A stretch of DNA of 64,000 nt from Mangrovimicrobium sp033283265 (GTDB lineage: Bacteria > Pseudomonadota > Gammaproteobacteria > Pseudomonadales > Halieaceae), in the NCBI GenBank assembly GCA_033283265.1, contig JAWMQN010000001.1:868001-932000 (forward strand), read 5' to 3'. The position numbers and the translations under genes are program-made. Below, in pieces: positions 44,121 to 52,514 of the stretch (position 1 is its first letter; each line of letters starts with the position of its first letter). The notes under the pieces were generated by a model, which did not search any database, was not told the DNA's origin, and was given only the letters and a program-made list of their open reading frames with translations.

Positions 44121-45185
44121 GTGCAAGCTTTCGTCCCCGATTTCAGCGCCCCGGAAATCGCCCTGCCCCCCCAGGGCCGCATTCGCATCGGCTACCTGAG
44201 CGGGCTGACCGGCCTGGTCAGCAGCCTCGGCGATGACCCCCGCAGCATCCTCGAATACCACAACATCGATCCGCTCATCTTCGACGACCCGGACCGGGAC
44301 ATCGAGTGCATCACCGCGGTGAACCTCCTCGAGCACTGCGCCAGCAAGTTGCAGGACCCGCTGTTCGGGCTGCACCTGGCCGAACTGCAGGATCCCGATG
44401 TCTACGGCGTGGCGCTGGTCTACGCGCGGGCGGCGCCGAATGTGCGCGAGGCCCTGCGCTGCCTGATGGACTACGTGCAGATTTCCGTTTCCCCGGAGTG
44501 CGAGATGGACCTGGTAATCGCGAGGGACGTCGCCGAGCTGCGCTGGAACACCCACATCGGCGTCGGCGAGCGGGCGCAGATCCACTATCACGGCGTGCTG
44601 CTGATCCTGAAGCTGCTGCAGAAGCTCGACCCGCACAATTTCCGCCCCAGCTACGCCAGCCTGACCTGCAACGTCGGCAGGGTCGAGGCCCTGCGCCTGC
44701 AGGAACGCCTCGGCTGCCGGGTGCACGGCCGCGCCGATGCCAACGCCATCGGCTTTTCCAGCCGCTTTCTCGAGCGCCCGCTGGCCACCTCCAACCGCAT
44801 GCTGTTCACCCTGCTGGGCGGCTGCATGGACCAGCTGCGCCACAACACCCGGGCCAACTTCGTCGAACAGGTCGAGGCGCGGGTGCGCCGCGCGCTGTCC
44901 ACCGGGCAGTGTTCGCTGGAGGACTGCGCCGACCAGCTCGGCACATCGACCCGCACCCTGCAGAAACGCCTCACCCGCATGGGCATAAAGTTTTCCGAGA
45001 TCGTGCAGAACGAGCGCATCAAGCTGGCCAAGCACGCCCTGCTGTGGAGCGACTGCTCCCTCGACGAGATCGCCTTCCAGCTGGGTTACTCCGAGCAGAC
45101 CAGCTTCGGCCGCGCCTTCAAGCGCGCCACCGGCATGACACCGAAGTCCTTCCGCAACTCCCAGCCACAGCCCTCGCCGGCCTGA
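44121..45185 (+). CDS. AraC-family transcriptional regulator
   Basis: A 354-residue regulator of the OruR/ArgR-like AraC group: a long N-terminal ligand-binding region (about 1-235, beginning after FVPDFSAPEIALPPQGRIRI) and a C-terminal pair of helix-turn-helix motifs (CSLEDCADQLGTSTRTLQKR and CSLDEIAFQLGYSEQTSFGR followed by AFKRATGMTPKSFR). The GTG at 44121 is preceded by GGGAGGA and preferred over an upstream ATG. It sits between the oxygenases and the TonB receptor and is the natural candidate to control this island, possibly through motif copies A and B. Confidence 0.9.
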   Translation: MQAFVPDFSAPEIALPPQGRIRIGYLSGLTGLVSSLGDDPRSILEYHNIDPLIFDDPDRDIECITAVNLLEHCASKLQDPLFGLHLAELQDPDVYGVALVYARAAPNVREALRCLMDYVQISVSPECEMDLVIARDVAELRWNTHIGVGERAQIHYHGVLLILKLLQKLDPHNFRPSYASLTCNVGRVEALRLQERLGCRVHGRADANAIGFSSRFLERPLATSNRMLFTLLGGCMDQLRHNTRANFVEQVEARVRRALSTGQCSLEDCADQLGTSTRTLQKRLTRMGIKFSEIVQNERIKLAKHALLWSDCSLDEIAFQLGYSEQTSFGRAFKRATGMTPKSFRNSQPQPSPA

Positions 45186-45353
45186 TCCGCGGCGGGGCCA
45201 GGGCCCTGCCGCGGTAGATAACTCTTCGTTCTGTGTCGAACATCTGCCGATCCTGACTGTGTAGTATTCTCGCTGGCCGCCGCACGCCGCAGCAGTTTGC
45301 GTCGCGTGGGCCATTCCCCGCCAGACAGAAAACACACAATAAGGATCGTTTTG

Positions 45354-47525
45354 ATGCTGAAGTACCCCCGCTCTACGCTTGCGACTGTCATCGCTGCCAA
45401 TGTGTTGGCGCTACCCGCCCACGCCCAGCTGGAAGAAGTTGTCGTCACCGCCCAGCGGCGTGCGGAGAACCTGCAGCAGGTGCCTATTGCCGTCGCCTCT
45501 TTCAACAATGACCTGCTGGTCAACAGCGGCGTGGACTCCACCATCGACCTGCCGCAAATCGCCCCCAGCGTGCAGCTGGTGCGCTCGGGCCCGGTCGCCA
45601 TGTTCTTCATGCGCGGGGTGGGCAATACCAGCGGCGGCACCGGTGAGGAAGGCGCCAATGCCATATACGTCGACGACGTCTATGTCTCCGACATGAAAGG
45701 CTCGGTACTCAAGTTCAACAACATCGAGCGCATCGAAGTGCTCAAGGGCCCGCAGGGCACCCTGTTCGGGCGCAACTCCTCCGGCGGCCTGGTCAACGTG
45801 ATCACCAGCGAGCCGGGGGAGGAACCGGTGGCGAAATTCGAGGCCGGTTACAGCGACTACGACACCTATTCCGGCAAGGCCTATATCGCCGGGCCGCTCA
45901 GCGACACCCTGAGCGCCGATATCGCCCTGACCAGCAGCGACCAGCAGGAGGGCTGGGGTGAGAAATTCCTGCAGAACCAGGAGGCCTTCGCCGGCTGGGA
46001 CTGGGCCGCCCGCTCCAAGTGGGTCTGGGAGCCCTCCGAGACCATGAAATACAGCCTCACCGGCGAGTACGGCAAGATGTCCGACGACTTCACCAGCACC
46101 ATGCTGCGGGAAAAAGGCGCCGTCGGCGTGGCCGACGTGGTCGCGGTCAGCGACCCCTACGACTCGGCGACTACCGACCAGACCTACACCGACCAGACCA
46201 ACAGCGCGCTGACCTTCAAGGCGGAGTTTTTCTGGGACTGGGCGACGCTCACCAGCATCACCGGCTACCGTGACAACGACACCGAAACCGGCCTCGACAT
46301 CGACACCAACGCGGCGCCCCTGGTGCACATCCAGATCGACTCCTCCACCACCACCTTCCAGGAGGAACTGCGCCTGGCGTCCAACAGCGACGGTCGCCTG
46401 AGCTGGCAGACCGGCCTGTTTTTCCTCCAGTCCGAGGCCGAACTGTCGCCCCAGGCCTCCTCCGGCCTGGCCTTTGGCGGGATGGATTCCGGCAGCGCCA
46501 TCTACTCCAGCCTGGACACCACCTCCTACGCGGTGTTCGGCGAGCTGAGCTTCGCCCTCACCGACTCCACCCAGCTGACCGGCGGTGTTCGCTACACCGA
46601 GGACGAGCGCGAGCTCGACGGGCGCATCCTGCCGCTGGGTGGCGGCGCGCTTATCGCCGCCAGCAAGGGCTCGAAAACCGACCGCGAACCGACCTTCCGC
46701 CTGGCGCTGCGCCAGGACATCGGCGACGCGCTGAACGTTTACGCCTCCTACAACCGCGGCTTCAAGGCCGGCACCTACTCGATGTCCGCCATCCTCAGCG
46801 AACCGGTCGAGCCGCAGATCATCGACGCCTACGAACTCGGCCTGAAGTCGGAGTGGCTCGACAACACCCTGCGCCTGAACCTCGCCGCCTTCCACTACGA
46901 GATCGATGACTACCAGGTGCGCGCAGTCGAGGGCGCCGCGGCGAACGCGGTACTGCAGAATGCGGCCGAAGTGGAGATCGACGGCTTCGAGATCGAACTC
47001 GAGACCTCGCCGATGGAGGGCCTCAACCTGTTCGCCTACGCGACCTTCCTCGATTCCGAGTTTGCCAGCTTCCCCAACGCCATCTTCACCTATCCCAATC
47101 CGGCGGCCTGCAACCCCGCCGGCAACCCGCCCGGCCAGAGCAGCGGCGCGCCCGCCGGTGGCGTGCTCAGCTGCACCGGTGACGCGGGCGGCAACAAGAC
47201 CCCGCTGGCGCCGGAGTTCGCGGCGTCCATCGGCGGCAGCTACTACCTGCCCCTGGGCGGCAACAGCGAGCTGCGCCTGACCGCCCTCTACAGCTACAAT
47301 GACGGCTACTACTACGAGCCGGACAACCGCCTGGAGCAGCCCTCCTTCGGCCTGCTGAACGGTTCGGCGGAATACCGCTACGGTGAGCACTGGAGCATCG
47401 AAATCTGGGGCCGCAACCTCACCGATGAGCTGTACACTGTGCAGAAGGTAGGCACGGCACTGGGCGATTTCCGCGTACCCGCGGCGCCGCGCACCTACGG
47501 CATCAATTTCAAGTATCAACTTTAA
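45354..47525 (+). CDS. TonB-dependent outer-membrane receptor
   Basis: A 723-residue receptor with signal peptide (about 1-23, ending LPAHA), TonB-box/plug start LEEVVVTAQRRAENLQQVP, plug motifs VYVSDMKGSVLKFNNIERIE and LKGPQGTLFGRNSSGGLVNV, and a 22-strand barrel ending AAPRTYGINFKYQL. The EEVVVTAQRR class is common in marine bacteria and sphingomonads for uptake of hydrophobic or carbohydrate substrates. Placed among the catabolic genes it probably imports the growth substrate; no iron-regulation site was noticed. The start is ATG 45354 with AAGGA upstream. Confidence 0.94.
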   Translation: MLKYPRSTLATVIAANVLALPAHAQLEEVVVTAQRRAENLQQVPIAVASFNNDLLVNSGVDSTIDLPQIAPSVQLVRSGPVAMFFMRGVGNTSGGTGEEGANAIYVDDVYVSDMKGSVLKFNNIERIEVLKGPQGTLFGRNSSGGLVNVITSEPGEEPVAKFEAGYSDYDTYSGKAYIAGPLSDTLSADIALTSSDQQEGWGEKFLQNQEAFAGWDWAARSKWVWEPSETMKYSLTGEYGKMSDDFTSTMLREKGAVGVADVVAVSDPYDSATTDQTYTDQTNSALTFKAEFFWDWATLTSITGYRDNDTETGLDIDTNAAPLVHIQIDSSTTTFQEELRLASNSDGRLSWQTGLFFLQSEAELSPQASSGLAFGGMDSGSAIYSSLDTTSYAVFGELSFALTDSTQLTGGVRYTEDERELDGRILPLGGGALIAASKGSKTDREPTFRLALRQDIGDALNVYASYNRGFKAGTYSMSAILSEPVEPQIIDAYELGLKSEWLDNTLRLNLAAFHYEIDDYQVRAVEGAAANAVLQNAAEVEIDGFEIELETSPMEGLNLFAYATFLDSEFASFPNAIFTYPNPAACNPAGNPPGQSSGAPAGGVLSCTGDAGGNKTPLAPEFAASIGGSYYLPLGGNSELRLTALYSYNDGYYYEPDNRLEQPSFGLLNGSAEYRYGEHWSIEIWGRNLTDELYTVQKVGTALGDFRVPAAPRTYGINFKYQL

Positions 47526-47543
47526 GCCTGTAAAAACAGGCTT
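47524..47543 (+). terminator. Hairpin directly after the TonB receptor stop (candidate attenuator)
   Basis: AAGCCTGT-AAAA-ACAGGCTT, perfect 8-base arms, begins inside the stop codon of the receptor gene. It lacks a T-run, so it may stabilise the receptor mRNA or partly stop transcription before the SDR gene. Confidence 0.5.
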
Positions 47544-47569
47544 CCCCGGCCGGGTCCAGCCCGCCGGGG
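47544..47569 (+). repeat. Second hairpin between the TonB receptor and the SDR gene
   Basis: CCCCGGC (47544-47550) and GCCGGGG (47563-47569) form a 7-base stem with a 12-base loop, right after the first hairpin. The downstream SDR start is only 30 bases away. Confidence 0.45.
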
Positions 47570-47599
47570 GCGATCAACCTGAGGATGGAGTCCCTGCTT

Positions 47600-48439
47600 A
47601 TGAGTAATCAGCTTTCCGGCAAAGTGGCCATTGTGACCGGCGGTGCCAGCGGCATCGGCAAGGCGAGCGTGGAACTGTTCGCGAGGGAGGGAGCCGCTGT
47701 CGTCATCGCCGACGTCAACGACGAGGCCGGGGAAGCACTGGCCGCGGAACTCGGCGACAGGGTTCACTACCGGCGTACCGATGTCTCCAGCGAGGCCGAC
47801 GTACAGGGCCTCGTCGACTACGCCGTGGACACCTTCGGCGGGCTCCACGTCATGTTCAACAACGCCGGCGTGTCCAACCGCCTGTTCCCGAGCTTCCTCG
47901 ACGACGACCTGGCCGACTTCCGCCGCACCATGGATGTCAACGTCCTCGGCGTGATGCTCGGCACCCAGCGCGCCGCCCGCCACATGGCGAAGAACGGCGG
48001 CGGCTCCATCATCAACACCGCCTCCATCGGCGGCGTGGTCGCCGGCTTCGGCGTAGTTGCCTACCGCGCGTCCAAGGCGGCGGTGCTGCACTTCAGCAAG
48101 TGCGCCGCCATCGACCTCGCCCAGCACGAGGTACGGGTCAACGTGATCAACCCGGGGCATATCCGCACCACCATGTCGAGCTGGTCCGCCTCGGGCATGA
48201 GCGAGGCCGGCTTCAGGCAGTTGCAGGCCGACCTCGACGAGATCAACTTCGCCGACCAGCCGATCAAGCGCGAGGGCCGTTCCGAGGATGTCGCCAATGC
48301 CGCGCTGTACCTCGCCAGCGATCTCTCGCGCCAGGTCACCGGCATCGTCATCCCGGTGGATGGCGGCGTGTCCGCAGGCGATAGCGTCAACCACGTACAG
48401 CAGATTCTCGACGCCCAGAAGCGCGCCATGAGCATGTAA
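47600..48439 (+). CDS. SDR-family oxidoreductase, 279 residues
   Basis: A classical SDR: KVAIVTGGASGIGKASVELF at residues 8-27, FNNAGVSNRLF, INTASIGGVVAGF and YRASKAAVLHFSK (Tyr at about 155). It is about 25 residues longer than usual at the C terminus (QQILDAQKRAMSM). ATG at 47600 with GGAG upstream is preferred over an ATG five codons earlier. It likely oxidises a hydroxyl produced by one of the oxygenases; the substrate is unknown. Confidence 0.9.
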   Translation: MSNQLSGKVAIVTGGASGIGKASVELFAREGAAVVIADVNDEAGEALAAELGDRVHYRRTDVSSEADVQGLVDYAVDTFGGLHVMFNNAGVSNRLFPSFLDDDLADFRRTMDVNVLGVMLGTQRAARHMAKNGGGSIINTASIGGVVAGFGVVAYRASKAAVLHFSKCAAIDLAQHEVRVNVINPGHIRTTMSSWSASGMSEAGFRQLQADLDEINFADQPIKREGRSEDVANAALYLASDLSRQVTGIVIPVDGGVSAGDSVNHVQQILDAQKRAMSM

Positions 48440-48495
48440 ACGGCGCGCCCTGCCCTACACCGACAACAGCAATAATATTCAGGAGTACACCGGAC

Positions 48496-49578
48496 ATGCC
48501 GCAAGCAGACTATTTCCCACTGCCCATCACCGAGCAGGAGATCACACCCGAGTGGATGACCGCCGCCCTGCGCCAGCGCGCGCCGGAAGCGACAGTGACC
48601 GGCGTGGAATTTGTCGATGCGATCCGCGGCACCAGTTCAAAAATCCGCTACCGGCTGCAACTCGACGCGGCGGCGCGGGCTGCGGGCATCCCGGAACTGG
48701 TGATCCTGAAAGGCGGCTTCGAACCCCACAGCCGCGACTTCGGCTACATGCACGAGCGCGAGATCCGCGGCTACCGGGATGTACTCACTCGCATCCCGCT
48801 GCCCGCCCCGGAATGCTATTTCGCCGACTTCGACGCCGGGCGCAAGCAGGGCATCATCATCATGGAAGACCTGGTCGCCAGCGGCGCGAGTTTCTGCCAC
48901 GCCACCCGGCCGCAGAGTTTCGAACAGGTGGCGCGTCGCCTCGAGGTGCTGGCGAAGTTCCATGCCAGCACCTGGGACAGCCCGGCGGTGGCACCCGGCG
49001 GTGAGTGGGCGGACCTGGTCGATTTCCTCGACACCGTGGACAATTTCTTCGCCCTGAAGACCCAGCCGGAAACCTGGCAGCGCTTTGTCGGCTCACCCCG
49101 CGGCGTGGCCGTCTCGAAGCGTTTCCAGGACCGCGACTGGATGCTCAACGCCTGGCAGAAGATGAAAACCTTCGCCAGGCAGCAGGCCTACAGTGTGCTG
49201 CACGGGGACGTGCACCTCGGCAACCTGTACATCGCCGCCGACGGCACCCCGGGCTTCTTCGACACCCTCGCCAGCCGCGGCCCGGGGATGATCGAGGTCT
49301 CCTACCATATCTCCGCTTCAGTCGACAGCGCGGACCGGCCGCACTGGGAAGGCGCGCTGGTGCAGCACTACCTGGAAGCACTGCGCGAGAGCGGTGCAGA
49401 GGCACCCTCCTTCGACGACGCCATGCGCCAGTACGGCGTCTTCCTCGTCTACGGCCATTTCATCTGGATGACCACCGAGTCCCAGTACCAGGCGGAATCG
49501 GTAAATACCGCCAACTCGGCGCGGGTCAGCTCCGCCCTGCTGGACCACGATATCGACAAGTTGCTGGCGGCAATCTAG
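48496..49578 (+). CDS. Phosphotransferase-family (APH/ecdysteroid-kinase-like) protein
   Basis: A 360-residue kinase-fold protein. A catalytic loop SVLHGDVHLGNLYIAADGTP (HGDxHxGN, about residues 233-252) and a following aspartate in GFFDTLASRGPG are present, with an N-lobe lysine in LVILKGGFEPHS. The family includes aminoglycoside, choline and ecdysteroid kinases and many unassigned bacterial proteins found in lipid and steroid catabolic clusters. It should phosphorylate a hydroxyl group of a small molecule; antibiotic resistance is not indicated by context. AGGAG precedes the ATG. Confidence 0.85.
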   Translation: MPQADYFPLPITEQEITPEWMTAALRQRAPEATVTGVEFVDAIRGTSSKIRYRLQLDAAARAAGIPELVILKGGFEPHSRDFGYMHEREIRGYRDVLTRIPLPAPECYFADFDAGRKQGIIIMEDLVASGASFCHATRPQSFEQVARRLEVLAKFHASTWDSPAVAPGGEWADLVDFLDTVDNFFALKTQPETWQRFVGSPRGVAVSKRFQDRDWMLNAWQKMKTFARQQAYSVLHGDVHLGNLYIAADGTPGFFDTLASRGPGMIEVSYHISASVDSADRPHWEGALVQHYLEALRESGAEAPSFDDAMRQYGVFLVYGHFIWMTTESQYQAESVNTANSARVSSALLDHDIDKLLAAI

Positions 49579-49633
49579 GCGGGCAACACCACAGCCGCTA
49601 GACTGGGGCCCCGCTCAACGAGGAGACGCCGAC

Positions 49634-51157
49634 GTGGATTCCCAACCCGGCACCCTGCAAGGACTGGCCATCGACCTGCTGGAATTCAGCGTACTGTTCC
49701 TGGCGCTGGCGGTTATCGCACTGCTGCTTTGCGTGCTCTACATGTACGTTGTCGATGTCACCCAGAAGAAGCACGCCATCCGCCGCAACTACCCGGTGCT
49801 CGGCCGCTTCCGCTACCTGTTCGAGCATCTCGGCAGTTTTTTCCGCCAGTATTTCTACGCCTTCGACCGCGAGGAGTTGCCCTTCAACCGCGCCCAGCGC
49901 ACCTGGGTCTACCGGGCGGCGAAGAACCTCGACGCCACGGTGGCCTTCGGCTCCACCCAGCCGATGAACCAGCCCGGGCAGCTGATCTTCCTCAACGCCC
50001 TGCTGCCGCCGCTGGAAGGCGAGATCGGCGACGGCCACCAGATCACCTACGGCGAGGGCTTCGCCCGCAAGCCCCACCGTACCCCGGCGTTTTTCAACAT
50101 CTCGGCAATGAGCTTCGGCGCGCTCTCGGCGCCGGCGATCACCGCCCTCTCCCACGGCGCGGGGCAGGCGGGCATCTGGCTGAATACCGGCGAGGGCGGT
50201 CTCTCGCCCTACCACCTGCAGGGCGGTTGCGACATCGTTTTCCAGATCGGCACCGCCAAATACGGCGTGCGCGACGACCAGGGCATGATGAGTGACGCGC
50301 GGCTCGAGGAGCTGGCGGCGATCGAGCAGGTGCGGATGTTCGAGATCAAGCTGTCCCAGGGCGCCAAGCCCGGCAAGGGGGGAATTCTGCCCGGGATCAA
50401 GGTCACCGAGGTTATCGCCAGCACCCGCGGCATCCCGGTCGGCGAGGACTCGATCAGCCCCAACCGACACCCGGAGATCCACAGCATCGACGACCTGCTG
50501 GACATGATTCACCGGGTGCGCGAAGTGACCGGCAAACCGACCGGCATCAAGGCGGTCATCGGCCAGCCGGAGTGGCTCGACGACTTCTGCCTGCGCATCC
50601 GCGAGCGCGGCCTGCAGTACGCACCGGACTTCTTTACCATCGACAGCGGTGACGGCGGCAGCGGCGCCGCGCCGCAAAGCCTGATCGACAATATGGGCCT
50701 GCCGGTGCGTCGCAGCCTGCCGCTGGTGGCGGACCGCCTGGGCTACTACGGCCTGCGTGAGCGGATCAGGATCATCGCCTCGGGCAAGATGATCAACCCC
50801 ACCGACGTCGCCGCCGCCCTCTGCCTGGGCGCGGACAGCGTCAACTCGGCGCGCGGCTTCATGTTTTCACTGGGCTGTATCCAGGCCATGCAGTGCAACC
50901 GCAACACCTGCCCGACGGGCGTGACCACCCATAACCCGGACCTGCAGAAGGGCCTCGACCCGGCGGACAAGTCGCTCAGGGTGGCAAATTTTGCCCGCAA
51001 CATGCTGCACGAGGTCGAAGTGATCGCGCATTCCTGTGGCGTGGCTCACCCGAGCCTGCTGGGCCGCCGCCACGCCTGCGTGGTCGATGCGCGGGGTATC
51101 CCGGAGCCGCTCAGCGAGCGCTACCCGCCGGTCGATACCGCCGTGGAGTACCGCTGA
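49634..51157 (+). CDS. FMN-binding glutamate synthase-family protein
   Basis: A 507-residue protein with one N-terminal membrane helix (about residues 14-38) followed by the FMN and iron-sulfur domain of glutamate synthase: FFNISAMSFGALSAPAITAL, GLSPYHLQGGCDIVFQIGT, IDSGDGGSGAAPQ and the [3Fe-4S] cysteines C415-x5-C421-x4-C426 (GCIQAMQCNRNTCPTGVTTH). It lacks the amidotransferase domain, so it is not a full glutamate synthase; its electron donor and substrate are unknown. GTG start at 49634 with GAGGAGA upstream. It follows the kinase-like gene by 55 bases. Confidence 0.88.
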   Translation: MDSQPGTLQGLAIDLLEFSVLFLALAVIALLLCVLYMYVVDVTQKKHAIRRNYPVLGRFRYLFEHLGSFFRQYFYAFDREELPFNRAQRTWVYRAAKNLDATVAFGSTQPMNQPGQLIFLNALLPPLEGEIGDGHQITYGEGFARKPHRTPAFFNISAMSFGALSAPAITALSHGAGQAGIWLNTGEGGLSPYHLQGGCDIVFQIGTAKYGVRDDQGMMSDARLEELAAIEQVRMFEIKLSQGAKPGKGGILPGIKVTEVIASTRGIPVGEDSISPNRHPEIHSIDDLLDMIHRVREVTGKPTGIKAVIGQPEWLDDFCLRIRERGLQYAPDFFTIDSGDGGSGAAPQSLIDNMGLPVRRSLPLVADRLGYYGLRERIRIIASGKMINPTDVAAALCLGADSVNSARGFMFSLGCIQAMQCNRNTCPTGVTTHNPDLQKGLDPADKSLRVANFARNMLHEVEVIAHSCGVAHPSLLGRRHACVVDARGIPEPLSERYPPVDTAVEYR

Positions 51158-51171
51158 AGGGCGCTCGGCAC

Positions 51172-51435
51172 CTACCTGGCGGCGTCGATTTCCGCCTTGC
51201 GCATTTCCTGTACCCGCACGAGATGGGTGCGATAGGCCTCGGCCACCTTATCGACCCCGGAATCCGCCAGCGCACCGGTATTGCCGGCAGCGACGTAGGT
51301 GGCGTAAACCGCCGAGGATGACATCAGGGCCGCGGAGACGACGGCGGTGCCGATGCCCTCGTCCTTCATGCTGTTGGCCAGCGCGATGAAGCGGTTCAGG
51401 CACTCGTGGTGCAGTTCAGAGTCTGATTTGGACAT
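51172..51435 (-). CDS. DUF3144 family small protein
   Basis: An 87-residue cytoplasmic protein matching DUF3144 (ECLNRFIALANSMKDEGIGT, SAALMSSSAVYATYVAAGN, GVDKVAEAYRTHLVRVQEMR). The function of the family is unknown. It converges on the FMN protein gene 14 bases away and is divergent from the beta-barrel gene. Confidence 0.85.
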   Translation of the reverse strand: MSKSDSELHHECLNRFIALANSMKDEGIGTAVVSAALMSSSAVYATYVAAGNTGALADSGVDKVAEAYRTHLVRVQEMRKAEIDAAR

Positions 51436-51599
51436 GCGTGTTTTCCGAATTTCCGGTGGTTCAGTTGCAGGCGCGGGATTCTACCACTTTCGCCACTTTC
51501 ACGCTGCGATACAAAGTCTCTCCCGGGGATTTTTTGCTATTATGGGTCCGACTTTTGCCCACAAAAAACCAGAACATAATCCCGGTAACTGAACTGCCT

Positions 51600-52514
51600 A
51601 TGCCGCGACTCGCACACTCGGTTGGTGTCCTTTGCGCCCTCGCTCTTGCGGGGTACACTGCCGCGAGTTGTGCGGGACCAACGGAGTACTCCCTCGAACT
51701 CGGGCTCGGCGCCGAGTATGACAGCAACGTCTCGATCGACGAGCTCGACGCCAGCAGCAGCGAGGGCGACTACGCCCTCACCGTGGACGCGGAACTGCAG
51801 ATCGAGAAGCAGCTCACCCAGGCGACCGATATCTCACTGACCTACGATTTCAGCGACACCTCCTACAAGGAGTTCTCCCGCCTCGACCGGCAGACCCACC
51901 TGCTCGGCGGCAACCTGGCTACCGACCTGGGCCCTGCCACGGCGGGTATGTCGCTCTACTACATCAACGCCCGCCTCGACGGCGACGCCTTTCTCGAGTA
52001 CTACCGCGCCTCGCCCTATATCTCCGGTTTCCTCGCCAAGAAATGGTTTTCCCGCGCGGCCTACGTCTATTCGGACAAAAGCATCGAGCAAAACCCCGGG
52101 CGCGACTCCGAGTCACACGCGGGAGAGTTCGACCTGTATTACTTCCGTCGCGGCCTGCGCAGCTACCTGAACGGCGGCTATCGCTACAAACAGGAGAATG
52201 CGACCTCCGACCAGTACGACTACGCAGCGAGTGAAATCAAGCTGCGCTATATCCACCGCTGGGATGTCTACGAACGCGCACTGAAATTCGAACTGGCCTG
52301 GCGCTACGAGTACCGCGACTACGACTCGCTTACGCCGAGCATCGAGGACGAGCGCTGGGATCGTCGCCAGCGCTGGAAGGTGGGTCTTGAATACGCGCTG
52401 CTGGCACAGGCGGCACTGGAACTCTACGGCGGTTACGCCGACTACAACTCCAATTACCCCAGTGCCGACTACGACCAGTACGTGATCGGCACCCGCATCT
52501 CCTACGCCTGGTAA
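51600..52514 (+). CDS. Outer-membrane beta-barrel protein, function unknown
   Basis: A 304-residue protein with a signal peptide (MPRLAHSVGVLCALALAGY to about residue 25) and a mature part of alternating polar/aromatic strands (YSLELGLGAEYDSNVSIDEL, LTYDFSDTSYKEFSRLDRQT, FELAWRYEYRDYDSL), ending VIGTRISYAW, a typical outer-membrane terminal strand. It resembles the surface-barrel class that includes VpsM-like proteins, but no specific partner is known. The ribosome site is weak and the frame is open upstream to 51438. It converges on the S8 peptidase gene, whose stop directly abuts. Confidence 0.78.
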   Translation: MPRLAHSVGVLCALALAGYTAASCAGPTEYSLELGLGAEYDSNVSIDELDASSSEGDYALTVDAELQIEKQLTQATDISLTYDFSDTSYKEFSRLDRQTHLLGGNLATDLGPATAGMSLYYINARLDGDAFLEYYRASPYISGFLAKKWFSRAAYVYSDKSIEQNPGRDSESHAGEFDLYYFRRGLRSYLNGGYRYKQENATSDQYDYAASEIKLRYIHRWDVYERALKFELAWRYEYRDYDSLTPSIEDERWDRRQRWKVGLEYALLAQAALELYGGYADYNSNYPSADYDQYVIGTRISYAW

